Shown here: positions 15,030 through 22,645 of the stretch, piece by piece
How the letters are laid out: the number at the start of each line of letters is the position of its first letter
How positions within the stretch are numbered: the stretch's first letter is position 1
Source of the DNA: Mycolicibacterium pyrenivorans
GTDB lineage: Bacteria; Actinomycetota; Actinomycetes; Mycobacteriales; Mycobacteriaceae
Assembly: GCF_025821625.1 (NCBI RefSeq)
Contig: NZ_JACKSH010000234.1
Span: forward strand, 1 to 41,084
Direction: 5' to 3'
DNA: 41,084 nt
The notes under the pieces: model-generated
Seen by the model: only the letters and a program-made list of their open reading frames with translations
Databases searched by the model: none
Told to the model about the DNA's origin: nothing
Translations under genes and position numbers: made by a program

Positions 15030-16394
15030 GTGACCAACCGCGATGACGCATTGCGGAAAGACCTGGGGTGGACGGGGCCCGAAGAATCCAACTACGAGCC
15101 CGTCCCCGAACACACCCCACCGGCGGCGCCACCGAACGTGACGGTTCCTCCGCGACCGCCCGTCGATTTCACCCCGAGTGCGACCACGGATGACGGCCCT
15201 GGAAGCGGCCCGCCCACGCCTCCCGAACCCGAACGCCCAGTCGGCGTCTTCCGCGCTGCCGCCGACCGCCACGGACCGCCGCCCGCGCCGCACCGTCCCG
15301 AGGGCTGGGGGCAGCCACGCCCGCCGGCGTGGCCGCAGCCCGCACGTCCCCCCGCTCCCCACGGTCTCCCGCCGCAGCACGGCGGCTCATGGCCCGGTCA
15401 GGCGCCACCGAGTCCGCAGGCTCCACCCGCGGCAGCCCCGCAGCCCGGCTCGTACGCCGAGCGCATCCGCGCCGGCGATCTCGTGCCCACCCGCAAGCCC
15501 GCTCCCAAACGCGGCTGGCGGCTGGGGTTGTACAAGGCAACGTTCGGCCTGGTGAACCTGGGCCCGTCACCCGAGGAACGGCGCATCGCCGAACTCGAGG
15601 CCAGGATCCGCGGCCCGTTGCGCGGCCATTTCAAGATCGGCGTGATGGGCAAGGGGGGTGCCGGCAAGACCACGGTGTCGGCCTGCATCGGATCGGTGCT
15701 CGCCGAACTGCGCCAGGACGACCGGGTCGTCGCCGTGGACGCCGACACCGCCTTCGGCAAGCTCGGCAGCCGGGTCGACCCGAAGGCGCAGGGATCGTTC
15801 TGGGAGCTGGCAGGCGATCAGCACCTCGAGACGTTCGCCGACGTCCGCAACCGGGTCGGCAACAACGCCGCGGGGCTGTTCGTGCTGGCCGGTGAGGCCA
15901 CGCCCGCCCGTCGTCGGGTGCTGGATTCGGCGATCTACCGCGAGGCGACCTCGCGCCTCGACCGGCACTTCACCATCTCCATCATCGACTGCAGTTCCAC
16001 GATGGACACGCCCGTGACCCAGGAGGTCCTGCGCGACCTCGACGCGCTCGTCGTGGTGTCCACGCCGTGGGTGGACGGCGCGGCAGCCGCAGGCCAAACC
16101 CTCGACTGGTTGGCCAGCCGGGGCCTCACCGGCCTGCTGCAGCGCACCATCGTGGTCCTCAACGACTCCGACGGTCACGCCGACAAGCGCACCAGGACGA
16201 TTCTGGCCCAACAGTTCTCGAGTCAGGGTCAGCTCGTCGTCGAGGTGCCGTTCGACGGACACCTGCGTCCAGGCGGGGTCATCGACGGGACACGCGAGAT
16301 GTCGCCGCCCGCCCGGCGGCGGTTCCTCGAGATCTGCGCCGCCCTGGCCGCGCACTTCCCCACCCAGGACGACCGGTCACGCGACCGGCACTGA
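15030..16394 (+). CDS. MinD/ParA-like ATPase, Rv3860/EspI-like
   Basis: GTG 15030 follows GGAGGAGAA at good spacing. The 454-residue protein has a Pro-rich disordered N-terminal region (about 20-150). The deviant Walker A GKGGAGKTT of the SIMIBI class begins at about residue 207, VVAVDADTAFGKLGSRV follows, and a Walker B-like IDCSSTMDTPVTQ comes later. This architecture is that of EspI and of Rv3860 in M. tuberculosis, where Rv3860 lies near whiB6. EspI-type ATPases regulate ESX-1 secretion according to ATP level; whether this one does is inference. Convergent with the XRE gene, with only 6 bp between the stops. Confidence 0.85.
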   Translation: MTNRDDALRKDLGWTGPEESNYEPVPEHTPPAAPPNVTVPPRPPVDFTPSATTDDGPGSGPPTPPEPERPVGVFRAAADRHGPPPAPHRPEGWGQPRPPAWPQPARPPAPHGLPPQHGGSWPGQAPPSPQAPPAAAPQPGSYAERIRAGDLVPTRKPAPKRGWRLGLYKATFGLVNLGPSPEERRIAELEARIRGPLRGHFKIGVMGKGGAGKTTVSACIGSVLAELRQDDRVVAVDADTAFGKLGSRVDPKAQGSFWELAGDQHLETFADVRNRVGNNAAGLFVLAGEATPARRRVLDSAIYREATSRLDRHFTISIIDCSSTMDTPVTQEVLRDLDALVVVSTPWVDGAAAAGQTLDWLASRGLTGLLQRTIVVLNDSDGHADKRTRTILAQQFSSQGQLVVEVPFDGHLRPGGVIDGTREMSPPARRRFLEICAALAAHFPTQDDRSRDRH

Positions 16395-16400
16395 ACCCGC

Positions 16401-17129
16401 TCAGGCGATCTGGGTGACCAACTCCTCGATCGCCTCGACTTCGGCGCGCGAGACCGGTTCCTCGGCCTCGGCCTGCCGAATCGCTCCCTCGGAAACGCCT
16501 GCGGCCTGCGCGGTTTCGAGCACGGTGAGGTTCGCGCCGCGGCGGGCGGCGTAGAGCCGCTGCCCGAGGGTGGCATCAGGCGCGCCGGCCGCCCGCACCA
16601 TCAGATCGTCGTACAGGGTGCGCACCGTGCCCAGCGCCTTGATCAGCGCCGGCGTCACGCGGCCGATCCGCGCCGCCCGCGCGGCGACCGCTTCGAGTTG
16701 ACGCAGATCCGACAGGATCTCCGTGACCCTGGGCGTGAAGGCGGGGTCGTGGACAGGCGGAAGCGACGCGATCGTCGAGCTGAACGTGCTGATGGCGGTG
16801 ACGACCGCCTGCGCGATCAACGACACCTCGTCGCCGGTCGGGCTCGGGGCTGCCGCGACGGGCCGCGCCGGCTCGCCCTGACGCAGCCTCGTGATGGTCC
16901 CCGGCGGCCACCGCAGCACCTCTTCGAGCTTCGCGCGAGTTCGCTCGCGCGGCCAGCTCCGGCCCTTCTCGAACGCGATCAGGGCACCGGCGTTGATGAT
17001 CCCGTCGGCGGCCAGGCTGCGCTGGCTGATGTCGAGTTCGCGCCGACGGGCCGCCGCGGCAGCCCCCGCCCTGACCATCCCGGGGTCCGGCACGTCGGTC
17101 GATCCGTCGATCGACTCCGCGTTGGTCAT
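16401..17129 (-). CDS. XRE-type regulator with two helix-turn-helix regions
   Basis: This 242-residue protein begins at ATG 17129. The N-terminal HTH, ARRRELDISQRSLAADGIIN then LIAFEKGRSWPRERTRAKLE, ends with the family phrase WPPGTITRLRQG. A helical middle follows. A second HTH lies at the C-terminus: QRLYAARRGANLTVLETAQA, then GVSEGAIRQAEAEEPVSRAE. It is probably a cytoplasmic DNA-binding protein. It is divergent from whiB6 across 370 bp and convergent with the EspI-like ATPase, so regulation of this ESX-1-associated locus is a reasonable guess. The ligand and targets are unknown. Confidence 0.8.
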   Translation of the reverse strand: MTNAESIDGSTDVPDPGMVRAGAAAAARRRELDISQRSLAADGIINAGALIAFEKGRSWPRERTRAKLEEVLRWPPGTITRLRQGEPARPVAAAPSPTGDEVSLIAQAVVTAISTFSSTIASLPPVHDPAFTPRVTEILSDLRQLEAVAARAARIGRVTPALIKALGTVRTLYDDLMVRAAGAPDATLGQRLYAARRGANLTVLETAQAAGVSEGAIRQAEAEEPVSRAEVEAIEELVTQIA

Positions 17130-17499
17130 CTAACCGGGATTCCTCGTGCTGTCTGGTCGGATCGGCCGGGGCATCGTACCCAGCGACGGGGCCGCTGCTA
17201 CGACTCGCATCTGCGAAACCGCGATGGTTCCGTGTCAAAGCTACACCTTCCGGCTTCGAGTAACCGCACCAACGCTGCGGATTGTCGATGACATTTCTGC
17301 GACCGACGTCTTCCCGTCGAGTCGGTAAACCCGCTGTTCAAGCGGCACAACAGGTGACTTCTCCGCTGCATCCGGCACGGTGGCGCGGCCCGCACCGCTG
17401 TGGTTCCGTAGCATCAACTGTTGCATTGCTATGGTTTGTGAGCTGGTTTTTGCGGCATCGCGGCGAACGAGCCGCCCGGCGCACAGAGGAGCGACACCG
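17130..17499. other. Divergent intergenic region, XRE regulator and whiB6
   Basis: These 370 bp hold no convincing gene. They should carry promoters for both flanking genes. A GAGGAG ribosome-binding site lies at 17487-17492, eight bases before the whiB6 ATG. In M. tuberculosis the whiB6 promoter is controlled by PhoP and EspR. I did not find a clear PhoP direct repeat here by eye. Confidence 0.5.
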
Positions 17500-17793
17500 A
17501 TGAACGCAATGCCGTGGGATGAAACGCCGGTCGGCGCCTGCACCAGCGACCCTGAGCGGTGGACCACCACCGCCGATGACGAGGCGAAGACGATCTGCCG
17601 TGCATGCCCGCGCCGATGGATGTGTGCGCGGGAGGCATGTGAGCTGCCCCGGGCCGAAGGGCTGTGGGCCGGAATCTACGTGCCCGAGGCGGGCCGCGGC
17701 CGAACGTTTGCTCTGCGCCAACTCAAGTCACTGGCAGAGCGCAACGGCTATCCGGTCCGCGAACGCCGCGTCTACTACGCCGAAAGCGCCTGA
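17500..17793 (+). CDS. whiB6: WhiB6-type iron-sulfur transcription factor
   Basis: This 97-residue protein starts at ATG 17500, after GAGGAG. The four cluster cysteines are Cys14 (GACTSDP), Cys33, Cys36 (ICRAC) and Cys42 (RRWMC), i.e. C-x2-C-x5-C, with an additional Cys47. The turn motif GLWAG lies at 54-58, and a basic tail follows. The phrases DPERWTTTADDEAKTICRAC and FALRQLKSLAERNGYPVR match WhiB6 (Rv3862c) as I remember it. WhiB6 carries a [4Fe-4S] cluster and controls ESX-1 and dormancy genes in response to redox and nitric oxide. A strong hairpin follows the stop codon. Confidence 0.9.
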   Translation: MNAMPWDETPVGACTSDPERWTTTADDEAKTICRACPRRWMCAREACELPRAEGLWAGIYVPEAGRGRTFALRQLKSLAERNGYPVRERRVYYAESA

Positions 17794-17801
17794 CGCGGCT
17801 A

Positions 17802-17839
17802 CCGTCCGCCGCCGGGCTCGGGGGGTCGGCGGCGGACGG
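17802..17839 (+). terminator. GC-rich hairpin after whiB6
   Basis: A perfect 13-bp stem pairs CCGTCCGCCGCCG (17802-17814) with CGGCGGCGGACGG (17827-17839) around a 12-base loop, 8 bp after the whiB6 stop. There is no U tract, which is common for actinobacterial terminators. It separates whiB6 from the vapBC islet. Confidence 0.7.
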
Positions 17840-17964
17840 ACCGGAATACCGCCGGGGGCCAAGCAGTTACACCCTCCGACGGTGCCGGGCATGCCCCGGG
17901 CCCCAACCACAACTGTCGCTACGTGCGACCACTCGCCGAGAGGCGCCATGGCGGCACCGTCCCA

Positions 17965-17991
17965 ACTTTCACCAGGTATCGATGAACCGGC
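17965..17991. repeat. Direct repeat flanking the vapBC islet, left copy
   Basis: These 27 bases, beginning ACTTTCACCAGGTATCGATG and ending AACCGGC, are identical to 18713-18739. With three mismatches the match extends to 39 bp (17953-17991 and 18701-18739). The right copy is the 3' end of the carboxyltransferase gene, including its stop codon. The left copy is an orphan tail of that gene. It looks like an att-type or recombination duplication from entry of the toxin-antitoxin module. Confidence 0.85.
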
Positions 17992-18028
17992 ACTCCGCCC
18001 GCGGCAGACAGCAGGGATGGCGGAGGAA

Positions 18029-18057
18029 TCGCGACATGCAAACTCGCATGTTATCAT
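18029..18057 (+). promoter_or_regulatory. vapBC promoter with palindromic operator, probably leaderless
   Basis: A -10-like TATCAT lies at 18052-18057, placing the transcript start at about 18064, which is the A of the vapB ATG. A leaderless mRNA is common in mycobacteria, and no well-spaced Shine-Dalgarno is present. The palindrome CATGC-AAACTC-GCATG (18035-18050) covers the -35 to -10 interval and suits autorepression by the VapB-VapC complex. Confidence 0.5.
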
Positions 18058-18063
18058 GCGGAG

Positions 18064-18309
18064 ATGCCTAAGACGATTCAGATTCGCGACCTCGATGATG
18101 ACGTATACGCCGGACTCGTGCGTCGCGCGGGCGAGGAAGGGATCACCGTGCCGGAACTGCTGCGTAGGGAGGCGGCTCGGTTGGCAGCACGCCCGTCCGT
18201 GAAGCAGTGGCTGGCGCGGACCGGCCGCCGGCCGTCGCAGGTGTCAACTCCGGAAGTGTTGGCCGCCTTGGACGAATGGCGCGGTGAGTGGCCCGATGCT
18301 GGTCGTTGA
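18064..18309 (+). CDS. vapB: VapB-type antitoxin (FitA-like ribbon-helix-helix)
   Basis: This 81-residue protein has an N-terminal ribbon-helix-helix: PKTIQIRDLDDDVYAGLVRR, then AGEEGITVPELLRREAARLA, which binds operator DNA as a dimer. The C-terminal part, SVKQWLARTGRRPSQVSTPE then VLAALDEWRGEWPD, should wrap the toxin active site. The stop overlaps the VapC start by 14 bases, so the two are translated together. The pair sits between 27-bp direct repeats. VapB neutralises VapC and represses the operon. The numbered vapBC pair to which it corresponds cannot be said from sequence alone. Confidence 0.88.
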   Translation: MPKTIQIRDLDDDVYAGLVRRAGEEGITVPELLRREAARLAARPSVKQWLARTGRRPSQVSTPEVLAALDEWRGEWPDAGR

Positions 18310-18697
18310 CGCCTCCTGCCTATTCGAAGTAGTGGCCGATACGCCACGGGCGGACGAGATCGCGGCGCGCCTACTCGCGGACGACGATCATGCCGCCCCG
18401 CATGTCATCGATGTCGAGGTAATGGGGGTCATCCGCAGTCAGTATCTGCAGGGGAGGTTGGATGGGACGGCCGCCAATCAAGCCGTCGCTGACCTACGCG
18501 ACTGGCCCGGCGAGCGCTTTGCCCACCGCTGGCTGCTCGACCGAACATGGCAGCTGCGCGAATCTGTACGGGGATGGGACGCGTTCTACGTGGCGCTGGC
18601 CGAGGCTTTTGACGCGACCCTGCTGACGATGGACGCCCGGCTTGCGCGCGCCCATGGACCCGCCTGCCGGATCGAGGTCTTGGGCATAACGGGTTAA
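18296..18697 (+). CDS. vapC: VapC-type PIN-domain ribonuclease toxin
   Basis: ATG 18296 (MLVVDASCLF) is preferred; GTG 18284 is also in frame. The 133-residue protein has the PIN acidic residues Asp5, Glu41 (VIDVEVMG), Asp95 (GWDAFYVALAE) and Asp113 (LLTMDARLAR). These hold the magnesium ions for RNA cleavage. VapC toxins usually cut tRNA anticodon stems or the sarcin-ricin loop; the target here is unknown. All catalytic residues are present, so it is probably active when released from VapB. Its 3' end is followed within 20 bp by the right direct repeat. Confidence 0.9.
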   Translation: MLVVDASCLFEVVADTPRADEIAARLLADDDHAAPHVIDVEVMGVIRSQYLQGRLDGTAANQAVADLRDWPGERFAHRWLLDRTWQLRESVRGWDAFYVALAEAFDATLLTMDARLARAHGPACRIEVLGITG

Positions 18698-18712
18698 GCC
18701 GGCACCTGCCCC

Positions 18713-18739
18713 ACTTTCACCAGGTATCGATGAACCGGC
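18713..18739. repeat. Direct repeat flanking the vapBC islet, right copy
   Basis: This copy is identical to 17965-17991 over 27 bp. Here the repeat encodes the last residues GRFIDTW and the stop of the carboxyltransferase gene on the reverse strand. This is the functional, probably ancestral, site; the islet would have entered without disrupting the gene. Confidence 0.85.
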
Positions 18740-20282
18740 CCCGCGAGGGTTTCGGTCCCGCGGCCGCGCCTAGCGTCGCGGCGATGACGGAACGCGTCTC
18801 GGCGGGGTCGATGACGTCGTCGATCTCGAACAGCATGGCGGCGTTCAGCGCCTTCGCGTTCTCCTGCGCCGCCGCCGTCGCCTGCCGAACACGCTCCTCA
18901 CGCTCGTCCTCGTCGGCGATCGCGTCCAGTTCCTTGCGCAGCCCGAGTCGCACCGCACCCTCGAGGCCCATCGGTCCCAGATGCGCGCCGGGCCACGCCA
19001 CCGTCAGCACCGGTTCGTGCAGGCTGCCTCCGGCCATCGCCTGGGCACCCAACCCGTACCCGCGACGCAGCACCACTGCGATCAGCGGCACCCGAATCGT
19101 CGCCCCAGCCAGCAACATCCGCGACGCGCGGCGCACCAGGGACTCCGCCTCGGCGGCCGGGCCGACCATGTAGCCCGGGCAGTCGATGAGTGAGACGACG
19201 GGCAGCCCGAACGCGTCGCACAACCGCAGGAAGCGTGCCGCCTTGTCCGAGGCGGCAGCGGTGATCGCGCCCGCGGTGAACCGGGTGTCGTTGGCGATGA
19301 CGCCGACGGCCCGGCCCTCGATACGCGCGAGCGCGGTCACCATCTCGCGGGCGAACCGCGGCCGCAGCAACGTCACCGACCCCTCGTCCGCGAGGGTCTC
19401 GATGATCGGTGCGACGTCGTAGGCGCGGCGCTCCCGCTCGGGCACGGCGGTGCGCAGCGTGCTCTGGTCGGGTTCGGTCCATGTCGCGGTCGAACCCTGG
19501 AAGTAGCCGAGCAGTCGTCTGGTGACCGCGACGGCCTCGGCCTCGTCGGCGACGACGACGTCGACGTTGCCGTTGGGTTCCTGCACCGACATCGGCCCGA
19601 CGTCGTCGGGATGCACGTCGCCGAGCCCGCCCCCGGCGATCATGGCGGGCCCGCCCATGCCCAGCGACGCATCCCTGGTCGCGACGATGAGGTCGGAAGC
19701 GCCTGCGATGACGGCATTTCCGGCGAAACACCGACCCTTGACGACGGCGATGCGCGGCACGACGCCCGACAGTCTGGCCCACAGCGCGAACGCGCGGGTG
19801 TCGAGCGCGGAGACCACGGGATAGTCGGTGTCGCCGGGCCGACCGCCACCACCTTCCGCGAAGAACACCGTCGGCAACCGCATCCGGTCGATCAGTTCGA
19901 ACAGCCGGTCCTTCTTGCGGTGACCGAGCGCGCCCTGGGTGCCGGCGAGCACCGTGTAGTCGTAGGACAGCACCGCGCAGGCGCTGCGCTCGTCGCCGAA
20001 GAGATCGCCGTTGATCCGTGCGGTGCCCGCGATCAGGCCGTCGGCGGGGGTGCGGGCGATGAGGTCGTCGACGTCGCGGCGGAAGCGTTGCGGCGCGATG
20101 GCGAACCGGCCGTACTCGACGAACGACCCCGGGTCGACGACGTCCTCGACGTTCTCCCGCGCGGTGCGCCCGCCTGCGGCGTGTCTGCGGTCGACCGCGT
20201 CGGGCCTCGCGGCGTCCTCGGTCAGCGCTCGGCGCCGGCGCAACTCGGCGAGGTCGGCGCGAGGCTCGGCAGGGTCAGGCAT
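18717..20282 (-). CDS. Acyl-CoA carboxylase carboxyltransferase (AccD-like, beta subunit)
   Basis: ATG 20282 (MPDPAEPRADLAEL) is chosen, since it overlaps the DivIVA-like gene's stop by 8 bases; 521 residues. The protein is a crotonase-fold carboxyltransferase with paired N and C domains. Signs include FFAEGGGGRPGD, VKGRCFAGNAVIAGASDLIV, GLGDVHPDDVGPMSVQEPNG, VGVIANDTRFTAGAITAAAS and LIDCPGYMVGPAAEAESLVR. It transfers carboxyl from biotin to an acyl-CoA such as acetyl-, propionyl- or methylcrotonyl-CoA. The substrate cannot be fixed, and no biotin-carboxylase subunit is adjacent. The last codons form the right direct repeat of the vapBC islet. Confidence 0.85.
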   Translation of the reverse strand: MPDPAEPRADLAELRRRRALTEDAARPDAVDRRHAAGGRTARENVEDVVDPGSFVEYGRFAIAPQRFRRDVDDLIARTPADGLIAGTARINGDLFGDERSACAVLSYDYTVLAGTQGALGHRKKDRLFELIDRMRLPTVFFAEGGGGRPGDTDYPVVSALDTRAFALWARLSGVVPRIAVVKGRCFAGNAVIAGASDLIVATRDASLGMGGPAMIAGGGLGDVHPDDVGPMSVQEPNGNVDVVVADEAEAVAVTRRLLGYFQGSTATWTEPDQSTLRTAVPERERRAYDVAPIIETLADEGSVTLLRPRFAREMVTALARIEGRAVGVIANDTRFTAGAITAAASDKAARFLRLCDAFGLPVVSLIDCPGYMVGPAAEAESLVRRASRMLLAGATIRVPLIAVVLRRGYGLGAQAMAGGSLHEPVLTVAWPGAHLGPMGLEGAVRLGLRKELDAIADEDEREERVRQATAAAQENAKALNAAMLFEIDDVIDPAETRSVIAATLGAAAGPKPSRGRFIDTW

Positions 20283-20544
20283 CGAGATGTGCGATGGCCG
20301 CGGCGATTTCGTCGAGCAGATCGTCGACCTGCCGCTCGTCGTAGCCACGCTTGCCGAGTTTCGGTTTGTTGAAGCGCACCCCGCGAACGTCTGCCGCCGC
20401 CAGGTGTCCCCTGCCGTCGAGCCTGCGGGCCGCCAGCGCGAGGAAGTCGTTCACCGATTTCTCGTCGTAGCCACGCTTGGGCCACGGGGGCTTCTCGAAG
20501 GTGATGCCGCGCAGATTCTCAGCCGTCAGTGCTCCATCGCCCAT
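20275..20544 (-). CDS. Small protein with tandem DivIVA-type motifs
   Basis: This 89-residue protein contains two DivIVA-domain repeats: LRGITFEKPPWPKRGYDEKS with VNDFLALAARRL, and VRGVRFNKPKLGKRGYDERQ with VDDLLDEIAAAI. In DivIVA/Wag31 this FxKPxxGxRGYDExxVDxFL element is the N-terminal membrane-binding module and is followed by a long coiled coil, which is missing here. The gene overlaps the carboxyltransferase start by 8 bases and is almost certainly co-transcribed with it. A polar or septal anchoring role is inferred only from the motif. Confidence 0.8.
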   Translation of the reverse strand: MGDGALTAENLRGITFEKPPWPKRGYDEKSVNDFLALAARRLDGRGHLAAADVRGVRFNKPKLGKRGYDERQVDDLLDEIAAAIAHLDA

Positions 20545-20588
20545 GGCGTCAGACTCTATCCACAGACCGCCTCGTCCGGCGTCGCAGT

Positions 20589-21038
20589 TCAGAACGGACG
20601 CACGTCCACCGCGTTGACATGAAGCCCGTGCCCGCTGTCGTCATTCTTGATCTCGGTCCGAAGCTCCTCGGTCCTCACTGTCCAACCGTTGACCCTGTAG
20701 GTCTGGCCGACACCCAGCACGACGTCTGCTTCCGCGGGACCTGGAATCTGTCCGGCACCCCACCACGATTCACCGGCGCCGCGGCTCACCACGAGATTCA
20801 GCCTCTCCGAGAATTTTCCTGTGGACATCGGTGATTCGCCGAAATGGCCCCCGTCCGACCGTCCGCAGATCGCCATCGCGTAGCCGCGACCCATGTAATT
20901 CGCGGTGAGAAGACACCGCACCTCGCCGTTTTGGACGCGGACGACCTGGTCGCCGTCGGCGGCAGCTGCCTGCGGGGCGAATGGACACGCACCGAGGAGC
21001 AGGACCGCCGCCGAGGCTGCGGTCAGGTTGCGAAACAT
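20589..21038 (-). CDS. Exported protein of the SGHG family
   Basis: This 149-residue protein begins at ATG 21038. The signal peptide FRNLTAASAAVLLLGACPFA includes a lipobox-like LLGAC, so it may be a lipoprotein; alternatively cleavage occurs after AAA. The mature domain reads VRVQNGEVRCLLTANYMGRG, AICGRSDGGHFG and ends IKNDDSGHGLHVNAVDVRPF. The C-terminal N-D-x-SGHG block is shared with the proteins at 5555-6251 and 37867-38442. The family is common in mycobacteria and of unknown function. It is probably monocistronic. Confidence 0.7.
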   Translation of the reverse strand: MFRNLTAASAAVLLLGACPFAPQAAAADGDQVVRVQNGEVRCLLTANYMGRGYAMAICGRSDGGHFGESPMSTGKFSERLNLVVSRGAGESWWGAGQIPGPAEADVVLGVGQTYRVNGWTVRTEELRTEIKNDDSGHGLHVNAVDVRPF

Positions 21039-21221
21039 GGCCCTACAAGGATCAGGAACCTTGACACAATCGCGATGCTCGCACGACGCGGGCGCGAGCG
21101 GTGCATTTTCAGCAAACTGGCGCACACCGCTTGGGCTCGACGTTGTTCGCCTTCAGATTCTTATCCACAGGCCGCCTGATGACGGTGTCACGGTGTCGGT
21201 GCGTGGACATAGCGTCATGAC

Positions 21222-21665
21222 ATGACGAACTGGATCAACACGGTCAGCCGTGACCACGTCGAGCGCGGGGTTCGGGGCCGCTTCACCCAGGCCAACCACG
21301 GAAAGCCGCACATGCTGCGCAAGATGGAGCGCGGTGACTGGATCATCTTCTACTCACCGCGGACGCTGTACCCCGACGGTCCACCACTGCAGGCGTTCAC
21401 CGCGATCGGCCGCGTCGCCGACGACGAGCCGTACCAGGTGGAGGTGTCGCCGGACTTCCAGCCGTGGCGGCGCAACGTCGACTTCCTGGACTGCGCCGAG
21501 GCACCGATCCGGCCGTTGATCGAGCGGCTGGAGTTCATCGAGGACACGGCGCGCTGGGGCTACAAGTTCCGCTTCGGGGTGCTCCGCATCGACGACCACG
21601 ACCTCGAGGTCATCCGGTCGGCGATGGTCCCGGCGAGCATCGAGGAGACTACTGTGGGCACATGA
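21222..21665 (+). CDS. EVE-domain protein
   Basis: This 147-residue protein from ATG 21222 starts MTNWINTVSRDHVERGVRGR and contains ANHGKPHMLRKMERGDWIIF, YSPRTL, AFTAIGRVADDEPYQVEV and PWRRNVDFLD. This is the EVE (PUA-like) fold of the UPF0310 family. EVE domains bind modified bases in RNA or DNA, and in some contexts are coupled to restriction enzymes. Here the protein is stand-alone and its stop overlaps the pirin start by 4 bases (ATGA), so the two are co-translated. Confidence 0.85.
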   Translation: MTNWINTVSRDHVERGVRGRFTQANHGKPHMLRKMERGDWIIFYSPRTLYPDGPPLQAFTAIGRVADDEPYQVEVSPDFQPWRRNVDFLDCAEAPIRPLIERLEFIEDTARWGYKFRFGVLRIDDHDLEVIRSAMVPASIEETTVGT

Positions 21666-22627
21666 GCAACACCGATGTGGCGCCCACCGAAGTCGACTGT
21701 GTCGCATCATCTTTCACCGGTGTGTTACATCCACGCGAGGTGCCCCTCGGCGGGCCGCGGGCGATCCGTGTCCGGCGCACGCTCCCCCAGCGCGAACGGT
21801 CGCTGATCGGGGCGTGGTGTTTCGCCGACCACTACGGTCCGCACGACGTCCGCGGCGGCACCGGGATGGACGTCCCGCCCCATCCGCACACCGGCCTGCA
21901 GACGGTGAGCTGGTTGTTCAGCGGCGCGGTCGAACACCGCGACAGCGCCGGTGTGCATGCGCTGGTGCACCCCGGGGAACTGAACCTGATGACCGCAGGT
22001 GCGGGGATCTGCCATTCCGAGGTGTCGACTGCCAACACATCGATGCTGCACGGGGTGCAGCTGTGGGTGGCGCTGCCCGACTCCGCCCGCGACACCGGCC
22101 GCGATTTCGCGCACTACGCACCGCGGCCCCACTCGGCAGACGGCGTCACCGTGCGGGTGTTCCTCGGCGAGCTGGAGGCAGACCGGTCACCGGTGCACAC
22201 GTTCACACCGCTGCTGGGCGCGCAGGTCGACCTCGAACCCGGCGCGGAGGTGACGCTGGGCGTCGACGGCACCTTCGAGCACGGTGTCCTGCTCGACCAG
22301 GGCGATGTCGAGGCGTGCGGCGCGGCGCTCGCGGTCGCCGATCTCGCGTACCAGGGCCCCGGTCACAACCGGCTGCATCTGGCCAACCGGGGCGAGGGGC
22401 CCGCGCGGGCGATACTGCTCGGCGGCGCCCCGTTCGAGGAGCAGCTCGTGATGTGGTGGAACTTCGTCGGCCGCAGCCACGACGACATCGTGGCCTACCG
22501 CGACCAGTGGGAGAACCACGACGCGCGCTTCGGCGCGGTCGACGGGTACCGCGGCACGCTGGCACGGCTGCCGGCCCCGCCCCTTCCCAACGGCCGGCTG
22601 CGGCCGCGGGTGAATCCCGGCGTGTGA
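21662..22627 (+). CDS. Pirin-family protein
   Basis: This protein has 321 residues. ATG 21662 overlaps the EVE gene's stop. The N-terminal cupin has the pirin iron ligands: HPHTGLQTVSWLFSGAVEHR (two His of HxH) and GAGICHSE (His and Glu). The C-terminal pirin domain contains LAYQGPGHNRLHLANRGEG and EEQLVMWWNFVGRSHDD. Pirins are cytoplasmic iron-binding proteins with quercetinase or regulatory activities; the role here is open. The coupling with EVE is conserved-looking but has no known functional explanation. Confidence 0.88.
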   Translation: MSNTDVAPTEVDCVASSFTGVLHPREVPLGGPRAIRVRRTLPQRERSLIGAWCFADHYGPHDVRGGTGMDVPPHPHTGLQTVSWLFSGAVEHRDSAGVHALVHPGELNLMTAGAGICHSEVSTANTSMLHGVQLWVALPDSARDTGRDFAHYAPRPHSADGVTVRVFLGELEADRSPVHTFTPLLGAQVDLEPGAEVTLGVDGTFEHGVLLDQGDVEACGAALAVADLAYQGPGHNRLHLANRGEGPARAILLGGAPFEEQLVMWWNFVGRSHDDIVAYRDQWENHDARFGAVDGYRGTLARLPAPPLPNGRLRPRVNPGV

Positions 22628-22645
22628 TCCGGGTATGGGGAAAGC

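Noticed and set aside
15567..16355. Long open frame on the reverse strand inside the EspI-like ATPase gene
   Set aside because: Antisense shadow of a well-supported gene in high-GC DNA; low-complexity Arg/Gly/His composition and no family resemblance.
19611..20372. Forward frame opposite the carboxyltransferase
   Set aside because: Antisense to a conserved enzyme and without recognisable domains.
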